Origin: Delphinus delphis
Taxonomy: Eukaryota; Chordata; Mammalia; Artiodactyla; Delphinidae
Length of the DNA stretch: 64,000 nucleotides
NCBI RefSeq assembly: GCF_949987515.2
Contig: NC_082697.1
Coordinates: 27,163,730 to 27,227,729, forward strand
Reading direction: 5' to 3'
Of this stretch, positions 44,867 to 55,288 are shown in pieces. Numbering within the stretch: the first letter of the stretch is position 1; each line of letters opens with the position of its first letter. Position numbers and translations under genes: made by a program. The notes beneath the pieces were generated by a model. The model was not told the origin of the DNA and did no database searches. It was given only the letters and a program-made list of their open reading frames with translations.

Positions 44867-47800
44867 CTGCAGGAAGAGAGAAAGAGGTATTAGGGGGTTC
44901 AGTTGGGTCATCATGAACACTGAAACTAACCTCTGTGTCCAGCAATAGGGGACTTGATAAAAAAAAAAAATCAGTTAGCTGCACAATCAAGTTCTTGCAG
45001 AAGGCAGAAGAAACTCTATATGGACTAACAGGGGATGACTCTTTATGGACTAATATCATTTAAGGACGAAAGCAAGGACTGAGTGCATGTTCCTGTGTGC
45101 TGAGATGTCCAGAGAGAAGGGCACACGGGAAATCACTAACGGGTTTCCTCAGAGGAGAGGAATGTGATGAGGAGACAGGATGGGAGGAAGCCTTTTTTTT
45201 TTTTAACTCTATATACTTTTTTACTTTTTTCATTTCTTCCTCGTGTGATTTGTTGCTTTAAAAAAAAATCCAGTATAGTTTAAATCATAGTATTTTACAC
45301 TCAAGGGAAGAACACACCCCACAGTGGTTCTCCCACTGCCTGGCTGTATACCCAGTGGCCTGCTCGTCAACCTCAAAAGTAGATTCTGGAATTCCGGCCT
45401 CCCTGCCTTCATTCAGGGTGTTCCCTCTGCCAGGAATATGCTCTCTGGTCCTATCCTAGGAAGATTTCTCTATTCCTGCAATTCCTAGCACTTCTTGCCT
45501 TTCTGGGGCCAGGATAAAGCCCAGAAGGGGAAGATGGGGTCTCTCCTGTGTTCTCCCATCAGGCTGGGAGCTCAAGGGGGTGGTCGGGGAAAGTCTTTCA
45601 CTCTGTAGTCCCAGTTCCAGCCCAGGGACTGGCGTGGAGCAGTTGCCAACCAACGCCGCTTGGATCAGGGGTGTCCACTGGGAGACAAGGTAATGGTGGC
45701 AGCCCTGGAAGCCACCTGCCCCTCACGCTGCAGGGGCAGTCTCTACCCACTGTCCTGAGGTCTGACATGTGGGTTTCATCCTCACTGTAAGCCAGCGAGA
45801 TCACAGGCCTTCGCGTACCCCCTCTGTTGCAGCCTCCAGCGTTGCATGGCTGGCTCAGAGGCACCCAGCCAGTTGGTAAAAAGGGCTGGGCTAGAAAAAT
45901 CCATGTTGTCCAACAGTCTGTCCCGTTTCTAAGACACAATGGTGTCTGCAATCCCACTGTAAATACTCACCCCCGAACCTGACTAGGAGATAATGGGACC
46001 GGCATTTTTCTCAGCCATCTAGAGAAACAGCTGACCACCTCGGAGCTCTGCCCGCTGCCCCGCTCCACTCCTGGGCCCAGGTTGGGGCAGATCCATCCAG
46101 ATGCGAGCCCAGCCTCCCTTGAGGCTCTCCGGGCCCAGGGACAGTGTGTTCATTCACAGGCAGGGCTATTTTGAGGGCTGAGGCCACAGTCCCAGCAGAG
46201 CCTGGGGCTTGGGCTTCTCAGACAAACTCTGGCAAGAGTGGCTGAGAAGGGCGGATGGGGGTGGGGGGTGTAGTGTTGAGGTTGGAGGACAGAAAACCGG
46301 CCTCCCAGCTTTTCACTCTAAGTCCTCAGGGTAAGGGAGAGCCACCTCCACCCCAAGTCTGGCAGTCATTGCGAGACCTGTGTCCCCTGAGGATGCTGGG
46401 ACTGTTCAGCTCCCTGAACCTCAGTTTCTTCATCTATGAAATGGGGACAAAACGATTCTACTTGCCACCCCAGGGTGCAACGAAATGCAACTGCAGCTGT
46501 GAAGGAGGCTTGTAACTGCCAAACGCATTTAGGAGAAGCCTTGACTAGGCCCCAGCTTCTTTGTCTCTTTGTGCCTCAGCGCCAAGGGCTCTGGGAAGCA
46601 CTGTAGTTAGGCGGCGGCTAGAGTGAAACAGATCTGGGCTTCAAGCCCTGCTCTGCCTTGGATTACCTGTCAGACCTCAGGCAAGTGACTTCAGCTCATT
46701 GAGCCTCGGTTTCCCCATGTGTAAAGTTAGTTACTGTGAGGATTACACACGTTAACGCAGGTAAAGCCCTTAGCACAGTGTCAGGAATATAGTAAGTGTT
46801 CAATGAATGTTCGCAAGTATTAACATCAGCATCATCTGGTGATGGGACCTCCTTGCCCCACTGCCCTCTGTGCCACCTCTGCTCCTGAGCTGCTACGCCA
46901 AGCGGGGAAGGCCTTACAAGACGACCCTATCTGACCCCCACCCCCCGGTGACAAAAGGGAAAACAGGGCAGAGACAAGACCCTCCTTTCCACCTCCCCTT
47001 GCTATTTCTACCACAGAGGGCCACACCTAACCCCTCCTTAAACAGGAAGATGCTACAGGGAGCTATTTCTATGGTGACCCCAACCCCAGACCAGCCAGCT
47101 GGGAACGAGGTGGTGGCTCAGGGTGAAGGGATAGGGTCTGGGGCCTTGGAGCTCTCTGGTCACCAGAGCTGAGAAGGAAGGCTCCCACAGGCTCCCCAAG
47201 ACAGCCAGTTTTCTTCTAGTCGAGTCCTCAAGTCTTTGCGGGCCAGAGCCAGCCAGGATCACCCCTTTTGCTTATTCCCAGAGGAGCCTGTGTGCTTGAG
47301 AGCATGGCTTCCACAGCCAAATTTGGCTGGGTTCTAGGTCCTGTAGACAGATCCCGGGGAAGCAGCCAGACCCAGGCGAGGCCCTGTGATCTGTGGGACA
47401 GGCCTGAGACCAGCAGAGAAGCCCCCAGTCTACCTGCTGTGGGGGGCAGGCACCTGATGGACACACCCTCTCCCCGAGGGCCCTCCCACATGAACCTTTC
47501 CCACGTCCCAGTTGGGCAGGCCTGAGTGCGAATCCTGACTCCATCATGGGCGGTGTCTCTGAACCAGTGACAGCATCTCTAAGCAGTTGGGGATAACCAG
47601 AGCACCTCCTTCTCCAGCTGCTGGGGGGTTTTAATGGTAACACGTGGAGAGCACTTACCACGAGAGATCAGTGCTCATCAAGACTGCTGACACTGCTGTC
47701 ACTGGCCAGTCTTCACCTCCCTTCTATGCGTTGCCACCTTCAACGTCTACCCTTTTCCTTTTCTAGGCTCTAGCTCTCACTGTGTCCTGCTCCTAGAACA

Positions 47801-50060
47801 CTTTCCCCTACTGCCTCAACCTGCCTGCTTCCATCCCCAAGCCTCTGTCAGGAACTTAGCCACTGGGTCAGGGGCTTCCTCTGGCCCTGACAGTCCCTTT
47901 GTGCGCCCCCCTCCCCATCAGACCACAACATCTCTGTTTTCACCTCCAGGCCCTGCCCTGGCCCCGCAATTGGAGTTCCTGACAGTGGTGGATGGGCATC
48001 CACAACCTGCTTCTCTGGGAATGTTTTCAGAGTCGACAAAAAACAGCTGTCGGGTAGTTAAGGTTTGCTGAACTGAGTGAATAGGTGAAAAGCAGTCAGG
48101 GAGTATTGCCGAGGGCCCACAGACCAGGGCCCACAGCTGGGAGGATCAGGGACCCCGGAGAGAGTTCAAATCGGAACTGAAAAAGACTGACTTAGGGAAA
48201 CTGAGGCAGCAATGGCAGGTGAGAGGCCAGAAGGGGGTGGTCTGAGGCCACGACACAGAGGCTTCCCCAAAACAGAGTGAAGAGGGGAGCTGGGGAAGTT
48301 GTGAGAACCAAAGACTAGGGGACCCAGAGGCGTGACTCCAATCCCCCATGACTTTTTTTTTTTAATTTTTATTTTATACTGGAGCATAGTTGATTAACAA
48401 TGTTGTGTTAGTTTCCGGTGTACAGCAAAGTGATTCAGTTATACCTGTACATGTATCTATTCTTTTTCAAATCTTTTTCCCATTTAGGTTATTACAGAAT
48501 ACTGAGCAGAGTTCCCTGTGCTCCCATACTCTTTCATTTTCCAAAAGGCCACGGGGGCCAGTCAGGGACTCTCTCAGCCTCAGTTTCCCCAGCTGTAAAT
48601 ATTAGCTGCTAGAATCCAAAGCTCTCACAAGACAAGCCTCCTTATTCTAAGAAAAGCCCAGGCCAGAAAGGGGAAAGGCTGGGGATGAAGCAGGCTCCTT
48701 GGGGCCTGTGCAGGAAGGCCAGCTTTCAACCAGGAGCACCCCCCAGCAACCTCTGCTGCTACTCAGCCCCGTCCGTCCCCTACCAGCCTGGTTCTCATCC
48801 TTACTTAGGAGAGACCACAGGAGCTTACCTCCAGCTCTGCCCGGCTGACTCAAGAGTGCCCTTCCCCAGCACTCCATCTCTTTGGGGGCTGGGTATCCTC
48901 AAAAGACCCCCTGCTTCACACCTACTGCTCATCAGCTGGGTACCTCAGGCTCTTGACTGCGGCTGTGCATCCCCTTTTCTTCTCAGTCTCCTGCCCTTGG
49001 GTCAGTCTCAGGATGCGGGACAATTATTTTACGGTAAGGGCAGCTCAGGGCAACACATACCAGCAAACCCAGAGCCTGCATTCTGGCTTTCGAGCTGTGT
49101 AACATGGGCACCCCTCTGAGCCCCAGGTCCTCACCAGTGATAAAACGGGCAGAACTACCTGCCTGACGGGGTTCTTGTGAAGGTAAAAAGAAAACCAGGA
49201 ACGCGCGCCCGTACATAGGAAGAGCTCAATAAATGACAGCCTTTGTTATGATTTCCCCACACGCTCTTCCCAGCACACTCCTAGTGGGAGGGGGTGTCCT
49301 TCGATGAGCAATCTCCATCCTCTATATCACGCCCGAGCTCTGGGCTTCCCTGCACCCCTTGTTTGGGGAACATTGTGAGCGGTTCTGTTCCACACCAAAC
49401 TCTGGGCCTGGAGGGCTGCACCCCCGACGACTCCACGTCTCTTTCCCCTCTCTTCATTGGGGTCTCGGCCCCTCTTTTGCTCCGTAAGAAGCCCGTTCCC
49501 TGACCCTGCGGCCGCAGTACTGGAGCGCCGCGCGCACTCACCCCCTTGCGCTGGTTGCTGAGGCAGAAGGTGCAGATGGAACGCGGCTGGCGGCCGCCGT
49601 CGGGGGCGGCTGGGACCGCGCTCTTGGCGGTGCCCGCCGCTCGGAAGCACGGCTGCCCGTCGTCGGCCGCGTCGCCCAGCAGCAGCACGTTGGCCAGGTG
49701 CGCGATGTAGCTGGACGCCAAGCGCAGCGTCTCGATCTTGGATAGCTTGCGGTCCACCGGCTCGGTGGGGATGAGCGTGCGCAGCGCCGTGAAGGCCGTG
49801 TTCACGCTCTGCGTGCGGTCCCGCTCCCGCGCGTTGGCCGCCTGCCGCTGTCGCACCACCACCACCGGGCCCGCGCTGCTGGACGCCCGCCGCCCACCCC
49901 CGGGGCCCGGACCGCGCCGTGCCGCCTCCAGGCCCTCGCAGCAGCCGAACGACTGGTCGGAGGCGTCGCTCTCGCTGCGGTTCTCCTCGTCCTCGCTCAG
50001 TAGCCGCACGTCCGGGTACAGCACGTGCGCGCCGACGGGGCGCAGCAGCGCGAACGCCAT
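44792..50060 (-). CDS. TCF15: TCF15 (paraxis), bHLH transcription factor; join of 50060-49542 and 44866-44792
   Basis: TCF15/paraxis is a class II bHLH factor that pairs with E proteins, binds E-boxes in the nucleus and is needed for somite epithelialisation and paraxial mesoderm patterning. The spliced product is 197 residues; the human protein is about 199. It begins [10 protein letters not shown]. An acidic stretch ([11 protein letters not shown], residues 22-32) is followed by a Gly/Arg/Ser-rich linker (about 47-64), the basic region [13 protein letters not shown] (70-82), helix 1 (83-96), a loop with PTEPVDRKL (98-106) and helix 2 (about 107-127). The C-terminal part contains [13 protein letters not shown], then [11 protein letters not shown] from exon 2. 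I chose the start at 50060 because it gives the known N-terminus; an in-frame ATG 78 bp upstream lies at or above the expected transcription start. The reading frame is intact. Identity is from recognition of the family; the splice sites and frame are read directly. Confidence 0.97.
44905..45260 (+). repeat. Old L1 3' region in the TCF15 intron
   Basis: 'gtccagcaataggggacttg' and 'gaaatcactaacgggtttcc' with a T-rich end. It starts about 40 bp from the exon 2 acceptor. Confidence 0.6.
45410..45645 (+). repeat. L2 LINE, sense, in the intron
   Basis: 'tgttccctctgccaggaata' and 'tcaggctgggagctcaaggg' are L2. Confidence 0.65.
46390..46830 (+). repeat. MIR fragments in the intron
   Basis: 'gaacctcagtttcttcatct' (46420) and 'cattgagcctcggtttcccc' with 'agtaagtgttcaatgaatgt' (46610-46830), the second nearly complete. 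Confidence 0.8.
47650..48065 (+). repeat. L2 LINE, sense, in the intron
   Basis: 'ctagaacactttcccctact' and 'ccttttcctttt' with later L2 text; diverged. Confidence 0.5.
48352..48525 (-). mobile_element. Cetartiodactyl L1 3' end, antisense, in the intron
   Basis: 'gattaacaatgttgtgttag' and 'gtacagcaaagtgattcagt' to 'agagttccctgtgctc' is the reversed 3' end of a fairly young L1, truncated. Confidence 0.88.
49060..49245 (+). repeat. MIR SINE in the intron
   Basis: 'gagctgtgtaacatgggcac' to 'agagctcaataaatgacagc' follows MIR with its 3' end. Confidence 0.75.
49542..50060 (-). CDS. TCF15: TCF15 coding exon 1 (residues 1-173)
   Basis: This segment is 519 bp, 173 whole codons, and holds the complete bHLH domain. 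It ends with codons for Arg-Lys-Gly followed at once by the donor GTGAGT (minus strand, 49541-49536), so the splice is phase 0. Reading through the donor would add a proline- and arginine-rich tail that runs to 49281 and resembles nothing in the family. The start codon has G at +4 and C at -3. Confidence 0.96.
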
Positions 50061-50156
50061 GGGCGGCCGGCCGCTTCCCTTGGTGCGCAGCGTCCCAGCG
50101 TCTGCCGCGCCCCGCCGTGCGCTCCCGCGCGCTCCCACGGCTCAGCTGGCCACCGC

Positions 50157-50163
50157 CTTATAG
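50157..50163 (-). promoter_or_regulatory. TCF15: TATA box of TCF15 (CTATAAG)
   Basis: The minus strand reads GGCTATAAGGC about 100 bp upstream of the start codon. A start 25-30 bp downstream (about 50130) would give a 5' UTR of about 70 nt. A CAGCTG E-box (50143-50148) lies between the TATA box and the predicted start. Confidence 0.75.
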
Positions 50164-50198
50164 CCGAGGGAGGGGCCAGTCCCGAGGCCGCCCCGGCC

Positions 50199-50254
50199 GG
50201 GGCGGGGGACTCCGCCCTGGCCAATGGGGAGGCGCCCGCCGCGCCCCGGCCAAT
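50199..50254 (-). promoter_or_regulatory. TCF15: Upstream promoter elements: GC box and two inverted CCAAT boxes
   Basis: GGGGCGGGGG lies at 50199-50208 and CCAAT (ATTGG on the coding strand) at 50221-50225 and 50250-50254, both inside GGCCAATGG. The CCAAT boxes are about 60 and 90 bp above the TATA box, the usual range for NF-Y, and 29 bp apart. Confidence 0.65.
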
Positions 50255-50794
50255 GGCTACGGGCCCTTCGCCCCAGTTCCCCAGGTTGAAAGCGGCCCGC
50301 GAGCTGGTGGCCCGCCCTGAAAGCTCTGGATCCCCGCGGGCGAGCGGGGCAAAAGCCGGAGGTCGGGGTGGGTTGGGTGGGTGGAGTGGGCTGTGCCCAG
50401 ATCCGGACTCATCTTCAGCCTAGACCGCAGGGAGGCTGCGGGCAGGTCCCTTCTCCTCTCCTGGCTTCAGTTTCCTCATTCGAAAAGAAGATTGCAGAGA
50501 AAGCAACTCGTGTTTTTCCTCCCTCAAATTCTAATACTGTGGTTCTGCAACTTTCGTGTAAGAATTAGGGAAGGGGGGGCTTTTGACTTGATAAATTCCC
50601 GGATTCCCCCCAATCTGATTCAGCCGACCCAGGATTTTTCATTATGTACAGGATGGTGGTGTCAGTGGAGAACAGTTGGAGAAACACTATAAACTTTCCA
50701 AATAAGGACTCGATGGTGTCACATCCCTGACGACAAACTTAAAAAAAAAAAAAAAAAAAAGCAGAACAAAAACAAAACACGCAAACGCCAGTAA

Positions 50795-50945
50795 CTCCAT
50801 TCATTCATTTATTCAACAAATATTTATTGGGTCCCTGCTATGCCAGGCACGGTTTTAGGTGAGAATAGAAATGTGAACAAAACAAACTCTTTGCTTTCAC
50901 GGAGTTGACATTTTGGTTGAGGTCCTACCACCAAAATGGTTGTGC
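50795..50945 (-). repeat. L2 LINE 3' end, antisense
   Basis: 'tcattcatttattcaacaaa' then 'tatttattgggtccctgcta' and 'tttgctttcacggagttgac' are reversed L2. A run of A lies at 50741-50760. Confidence 0.85.
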
Positions 50946-50949
50946 CAGA

Positions 50950-52230
50950 CACAGTGCTGAGTGCTTTACTGATCTTTACTTTCCTCTGCTGAAGTTGTGG
51001 GGAAGAACCTCTGATTTACAGATAAGAGAGCTCTGGCCTTCAGGGTGAGTGAGGGCAGTGGTCCCAGCCTGTTTGGGACCCACTATCACCCCTGTCCTGT
51101 CTCCACCCCAGTAAAATACAAGTTTCTCTCCCTTACTCCCCACAATCCCATCCTGGACTGCAGCAGCCTCCCTGGCTCCAAATCCTCACACTCCCCTTCC
51201 CTCTGCTTGAAGTGCCAACACCACCCCCTCAAAAAACTCACACTTACGAAGAGAGGGGGTGGGGGGGAATATATTCCCTCATCGCCTTCCTTCCTTTTGG
51301 AAACCTTAGATTGTTCAGCCTGACATCTGACATGTCCTCTTCCTCAGAGGCCCTGGGAAGAATTACTGAGCTGATGATGGTTGTTGGGGTCCCCAGGTCG
51401 CTCATGCCCCTTTCCCAGCTCCATCCTGGGGACCGGCCAAGCCTGTATTTGCTTGGCCTTGACAATAACTTTCTCTTTAGCCCAAACGGCAGCCCATGCG
51501 GCAGAAGGAGCACAGGGAGTGAAGTCGGAAGGTTTCTAGGTGCATTTCGGCTCCATCTTCCTTCTGGGCATCAGTTTTCTTGACGATGCCTCCCAGCTCT
51601 GCCATGCTGTGCATTCCTGTCTCCCAGACCCAGGCCAGAATGGGGGAGAGATGGGGAGCTGGCTGCTGGGAGAGCAGTCCCTGAAGTCTTCAGGCCCTAG
51701 GGTCTTCAGGAAGGTCTCTTCCCACACCTGGCTCTCCCCCCTTCATTTGACCGTGACCCCAGCCAGGCTGGGCTTTGGGAAGGAGGAGAAGGAGGCTGCG
51801 AGGCCCCCTCCCTGCAGGGCCAGCCCCACACACAGCCCCAGGCCAAGCTGCTGCTTCCTGAGCCGATGAATTATTACCGGGAGATTTCCTTCCCTGTCTG
51901 CGCCTCCTCACAGGGGCTCTCGTTCCCTTCACTTTCGCTTCCCCCCCCTCCCCCTCTCTTCTGCTCTGGACCCTCAGGCGGCTTGAAATTCCTCAGTCCA
52001 GCCCCCTCCCTTTCCAGCACGACCTGGAGGAACCAAATAGGGCGTGAACTGGGCCCGGAAGGTGGGGAGGGGGCTTCCTTGGAAGGCGCATTCATTCATT
52101 CGCTCCTCAGGCAGGTTTTGACACAGGCGACCCTGGGAGTAAAATAAAACCATGAATGAGACTCAGGGCCTTCTGCAGCCCAGAGGGGAAGGCGAGCTGT
52201 AAACAAAGAATTCCAGGACAATGTGGTCGG
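50950..52230. other. Single-copy upstream region of TCF15, no gene seen
   Basis: It is mostly C/T-rich unique sequence. The block 51860-51890 contains 'atgaattattaccggg', a homeodomain-like word. No exon or promoter is recognised. Confidence 0.4.
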
Positions 52231-52234
52231 TGCA

Positions 52235-52420
52235 AGCCAGGGCCTGGCATCAGAGAGACCCGGTTCCGGCCCAAGGTTAGCAGCCTCTTGGAGTCTCAGC
52301 TTCCTGCTCTGAAGACGGAGGGGTAATAATAGTACTTATTCCCAGAGCTGATGGTGAGTTTATGCCAGGAATGCCAGGGCCTGGCACACGGAGTGCGAAA
52401 CACCCGAGAGCAGTTTGTGC
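52235..52420 (+). repeat. MIR SINE
   Basis: 'ggagtctcagcttcctgctc' and 'ggggtaataatagtacttat' match MIR. Confidence 0.75.
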
Positions 52421-52559
52421 CAGTGGTGTCAGGGGCTGGGGCCCGCCGCTGAGGAGCACCCTGCCTGGGAAGGGACTGAGCAGCTTGGACTCTTCTAGGA
52501 CTTGTCCCTGGGAGTGGGGAGGGGACTTCTGCTACAGTCTCAGCCCACCCGCACAAGGC

Positions 52560-53000
52560 TTTCAGCTCCTCTCCTCCTCTTTCCTCACCCTGCGGCAGCC
52601 ACACGGGCCTCCTTGCTATCCCTGGAGCCCACTTCTGCCCGGCACCCACTGTCCCCAGATATTCCCATAGCTAATTCCCTTATTTCCGTCCCATCTTCCC
52701 TCAAATCTCATCTCCTCAGGGAGGCCTCCCCTACCCCTCAGCACTCCTCTGGCTCTCCCTCTCCCCTTCCCCTGCTCTACTTCTTTCCAGAGTATTCATC
52801 ATTACTTCTACTCATTCATTTATTCATTCATCCACAAATGTTAATTGAGTACCTACTATGCACCAGGCACGGTTCTGGGTACTGGGAATACGGTGGCAAA
52901 CACACTACATATTTATTTGTCTGCCAGCTGTCTATCTGCACCAGAAAATAAGCTTCTTGGGGCAGCGACTTTGTATCAATATTTTGCTCATCTCACTTCC
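52560..53000. repeat. L2 fragments in both directions
   Basis: Sense L2 at 52560-52810 ('ctcagggaggcctcccctac'), followed by the reversed L2 end at 52815-52905 ('ttgagtacctactatgcacc'). Confidence 0.75.
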
Positions 53001-53130
53001 TCCTCACCACGACCTTCTGAGGTAGGTATTGTTATTCCCATGTTACAGATGAAGAAACTGAGGTTCCGAGAGGGGAAAGTGACTCGCCAAGGTCACTCCG
53101 GGGCCAGCGGAGGAACTCAGCTCAGTCTTC
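53000..53130 (-). repeat. MIR SINE, antisense
   Basis: 'acagatgaagaaactgaggt' and 'gtgactcgccaaggtcactc' are reversed MIR. Confidence 0.75.
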
Positions 53131-53254
53131 CTCAGCCACACGGCCTCTCAGGCAGCCCAGAGGTGTGTGAGGGCTGAGTAGGAGTCCACCAGGGAAGAGG
53201 AGGAGGGTCTTACAGGGTGAGAGAACAGCAGCTGGCCCCGGCCTTCCTGACCAG

Positions 53255-53457
53255 GGCACGCCGGCCTTCAGTCCCGCTGAAGCACTTGCAGTTCCTCCGA
53301 GGCACCAGCTTTGCCCTGTCTGTCCACCTCTTCTGGAGACCCATCCCTTCAGGTCTGACCAGACAGACGACCCTACTCCTCCACCAAAGTTCAGTGTAGC
53401 TCCTCAGGGAAGCCTGCTCTGTGGCTCCTCCCAAACCTTGGTGCAAAGTCTTGTGCT
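53255..53457 (+). repeat. L2 LINE, sense, cut by a SINE
   Basis: 'tcctcagggaagcctgctct' is L2-like. The SINE at 53473 follows within about 15 bp. Confidence 0.5.
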
Positions 53458-53472
53458 GACACACTGTGTTTT

Positions 53473-53679
53473 TTGTTTTTTTTTTTTGCGGTACGCGGGC
53501 CTCTCACTGTTGTGGCCTCTCCCGTTGCGGAGCACAGGCTCCAGACGCGCAGGCTCAGTGGCCATGGCTCACGGGCCTAGCTGCTCCGTGGCATGTGGGA
53601 TCTTCCCGGACCAGGGCACGAACGCGTGTCCCCTGCATTGGCAGGCAGACTCTCAACCACTGCACCACCAGGGAAGCCC
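53473..53679 (-). mobile_element. CHR-type SINE
   Basis: Head 'accaccagggaagcccg' reversed, B box 'gggcacgaacgcg'. GACACACTGTGTTTT is duplicated (53458-53472 and 53680-53694). Confidence 0.95.
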
Positions 53680-53749
53680 GACACACTGTGTTTTGACTTC
53701 TCTCCCTGATTCCCCACTCCATTTCCCTCCCCCCACAAGTGCACCCACT

Positions 53750-55288
53750 CTATTTTTTTAAAAACAATTTTTTAAGAGCAATTTTAGGTTTAAACAAAAT
53801 TGAGAAGTACAGAAATGTCTCATAGACCCCTTGTCCCCACAAATGAATAGCCTTGCTGTTACCGACACCTCCCAGCAGAGTGGTACATTTGCTACAATTG
53901 ATGACTCTGTTGTACATTGACACATCATTATCACGCAGAGATTCACTCTTGGTGTTGTACATTCTATGGGTCTGGACAAATGTATGCTGACATATATCCA
54001 TGATTATAGTAGCATACAGAATATTTTCACTGCCCTAGAATTCTGTGTTCTGCCTGTTCATCTACACCCCAATCCCTGCAACCACTGATCTTTTTATTGT
54101 CTCCATAGTTTTGCCTTTTCCAGAATGTCATAGAGTTAGAATCATACAGTATGTAGCCTTTTCGGATTGACTTCTTTCACTTAGCAATATGTATTTAGTG
54201 TTCCTCTATATCTTTTCATGGCTTGAAACCTTTTATTTTTTTTTCAGCGCTGAATAATATTACCTTGTCTAGAGGTACCACAGTTTATCCATTTACCTAC
54301 TGAGGGACATCTTGGCTGCCTCCAGGTTTTTGCAATTAAGAATCAGGCTGCTATAAACATCTGTGTGCAGGTTTTGGATGGATATAAATTTTCAGTTCCT
54401 TTGGGTAAATACCAAGGAGTGCAATTGCTCGATCATATGACAAGAGTATGTTTAATTTTATGAGGAACCACCAAACTGTCTTCCAAAGTGGTTGTACCAT
54501 TTTGCGTTCCCACCAGCAATAGATAAGAGTTCCTGTTTCTCCATATTCTCGTCAGCGTTTGGTATAGTCAGTGTTCCAGGTTGTGGCCGTTCTCATAGGT
54601 GTGTAGTGATATGTCATTGTTGTTTTAATTTGCATTTCCCTGATGACGTATGACGTGGAGCATCTTTTCATATGCTTATTTGCCATCTGTATACCTTCTT
54701 TAGTGAGGTGTCTGCTAAGGTCTTTGGCCCAATTTTTAATAGGGTTATTTTCTTATGGTTGAGTTTTAAGAGTTCTTTGTATATTTTGGATAACTAGTCC
54801 TTTATAAGATGGGTCTTTTGCAAATATTTTCTCCCAGTCTATGGTTTGTCTTGTCATTCTCTTGACATTGTCTTCTGCAGAGCAGAAGTTTATAATCTTA
54901 ATGAAGTCTAGCTTCTCAATTATTTCTTTCATGGGTCGTGTCTTTGGTATCATATCTAAAAAGTCATTACCATACCCAATGTCATCTATGTTTTCTCCTA
55001 TGTTATATTCCAAGAGTTTTATAGTTCTGTGTTTTACATTTAGGCCTAGGATCTATTCTGACTTATTTTTTGTGAAGGGTGTAAGGTCTCTGTCTAGATT
55101 CATCTTCCTGCATGTAGATGTCCAGTTGTTCCAGCACCACTGGCTGATGGTATTCGCTCCATTGTATTGCTTTTGCTCCTTTGTCAAAGATCAGTTGACT
55201 GTATTTATGTGGGTCTATTTCTGGGCTGTCTATTCTCTTCCATTGATCTATTTGTCTATTCTTTCACCAATACCACACTTTTAAAATA
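53750..55288 (-). repeat. L1 LINE, antisense, 3' UTR and ORF2 end
   Basis: On the minus strand the part 55013-54753 reads a damaged C-terminal ORF2 segment containing the L1 motif WEKIFA. Lower coordinates continue into the 3' UTR. Stops and frameshifts are frequent, so it is dead. It resumes at 56072 after the SINE/minisatellite. Confidence 0.88.

Larger units (their letters stand above)
44867..49541 (-). other. TCF15: TCF15 intron 1 (4,675 bp)
   Basis: The intron is bounded by GTGAGT and TGCAG. It holds an old L1 tail, several L2 and MIR fragments and one antisense cetartiodactyl L1 3' end, listed separately. The parts between these at about 45.65-46.39, 47.0-47.65 and 48.53-49.06 kb are single-copy, moderately GC-rich and show no further exon that I can recognise. 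Confidence 0.9.
49500..50350. promoter_or_regulatory. TCF15: CpG island over TCF15 exon 1 and promoter
   Basis: This is the only long stretch in the window with very high G+C and undepleted CG. It covers the promoter and all of coding exon 1. Limits are judged by eye. Confidence 0.85.

Noticed and set aside
44792..50060. Neighbouring genes known near human TCF15 (CSNK2A1, SRXN1, SCRT2)
   Set aside because: I found no exon resembling them. In human the flanking gaps are larger than the sequence available here.
49281..50138. 285-codon single-exon gene containing the bHLH domain
   Set aside because: Both ends of this frame are artefacts: the first 26 codons precede the TCF15 start and the tail after 49542 is intron read through a strong GTGAGT donor.
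54753..55013. 86-codon minus-strand protein
   Set aside because: It is the decayed C-terminal part of L1 ORF2 (WEKIFA motif), not a host gene.
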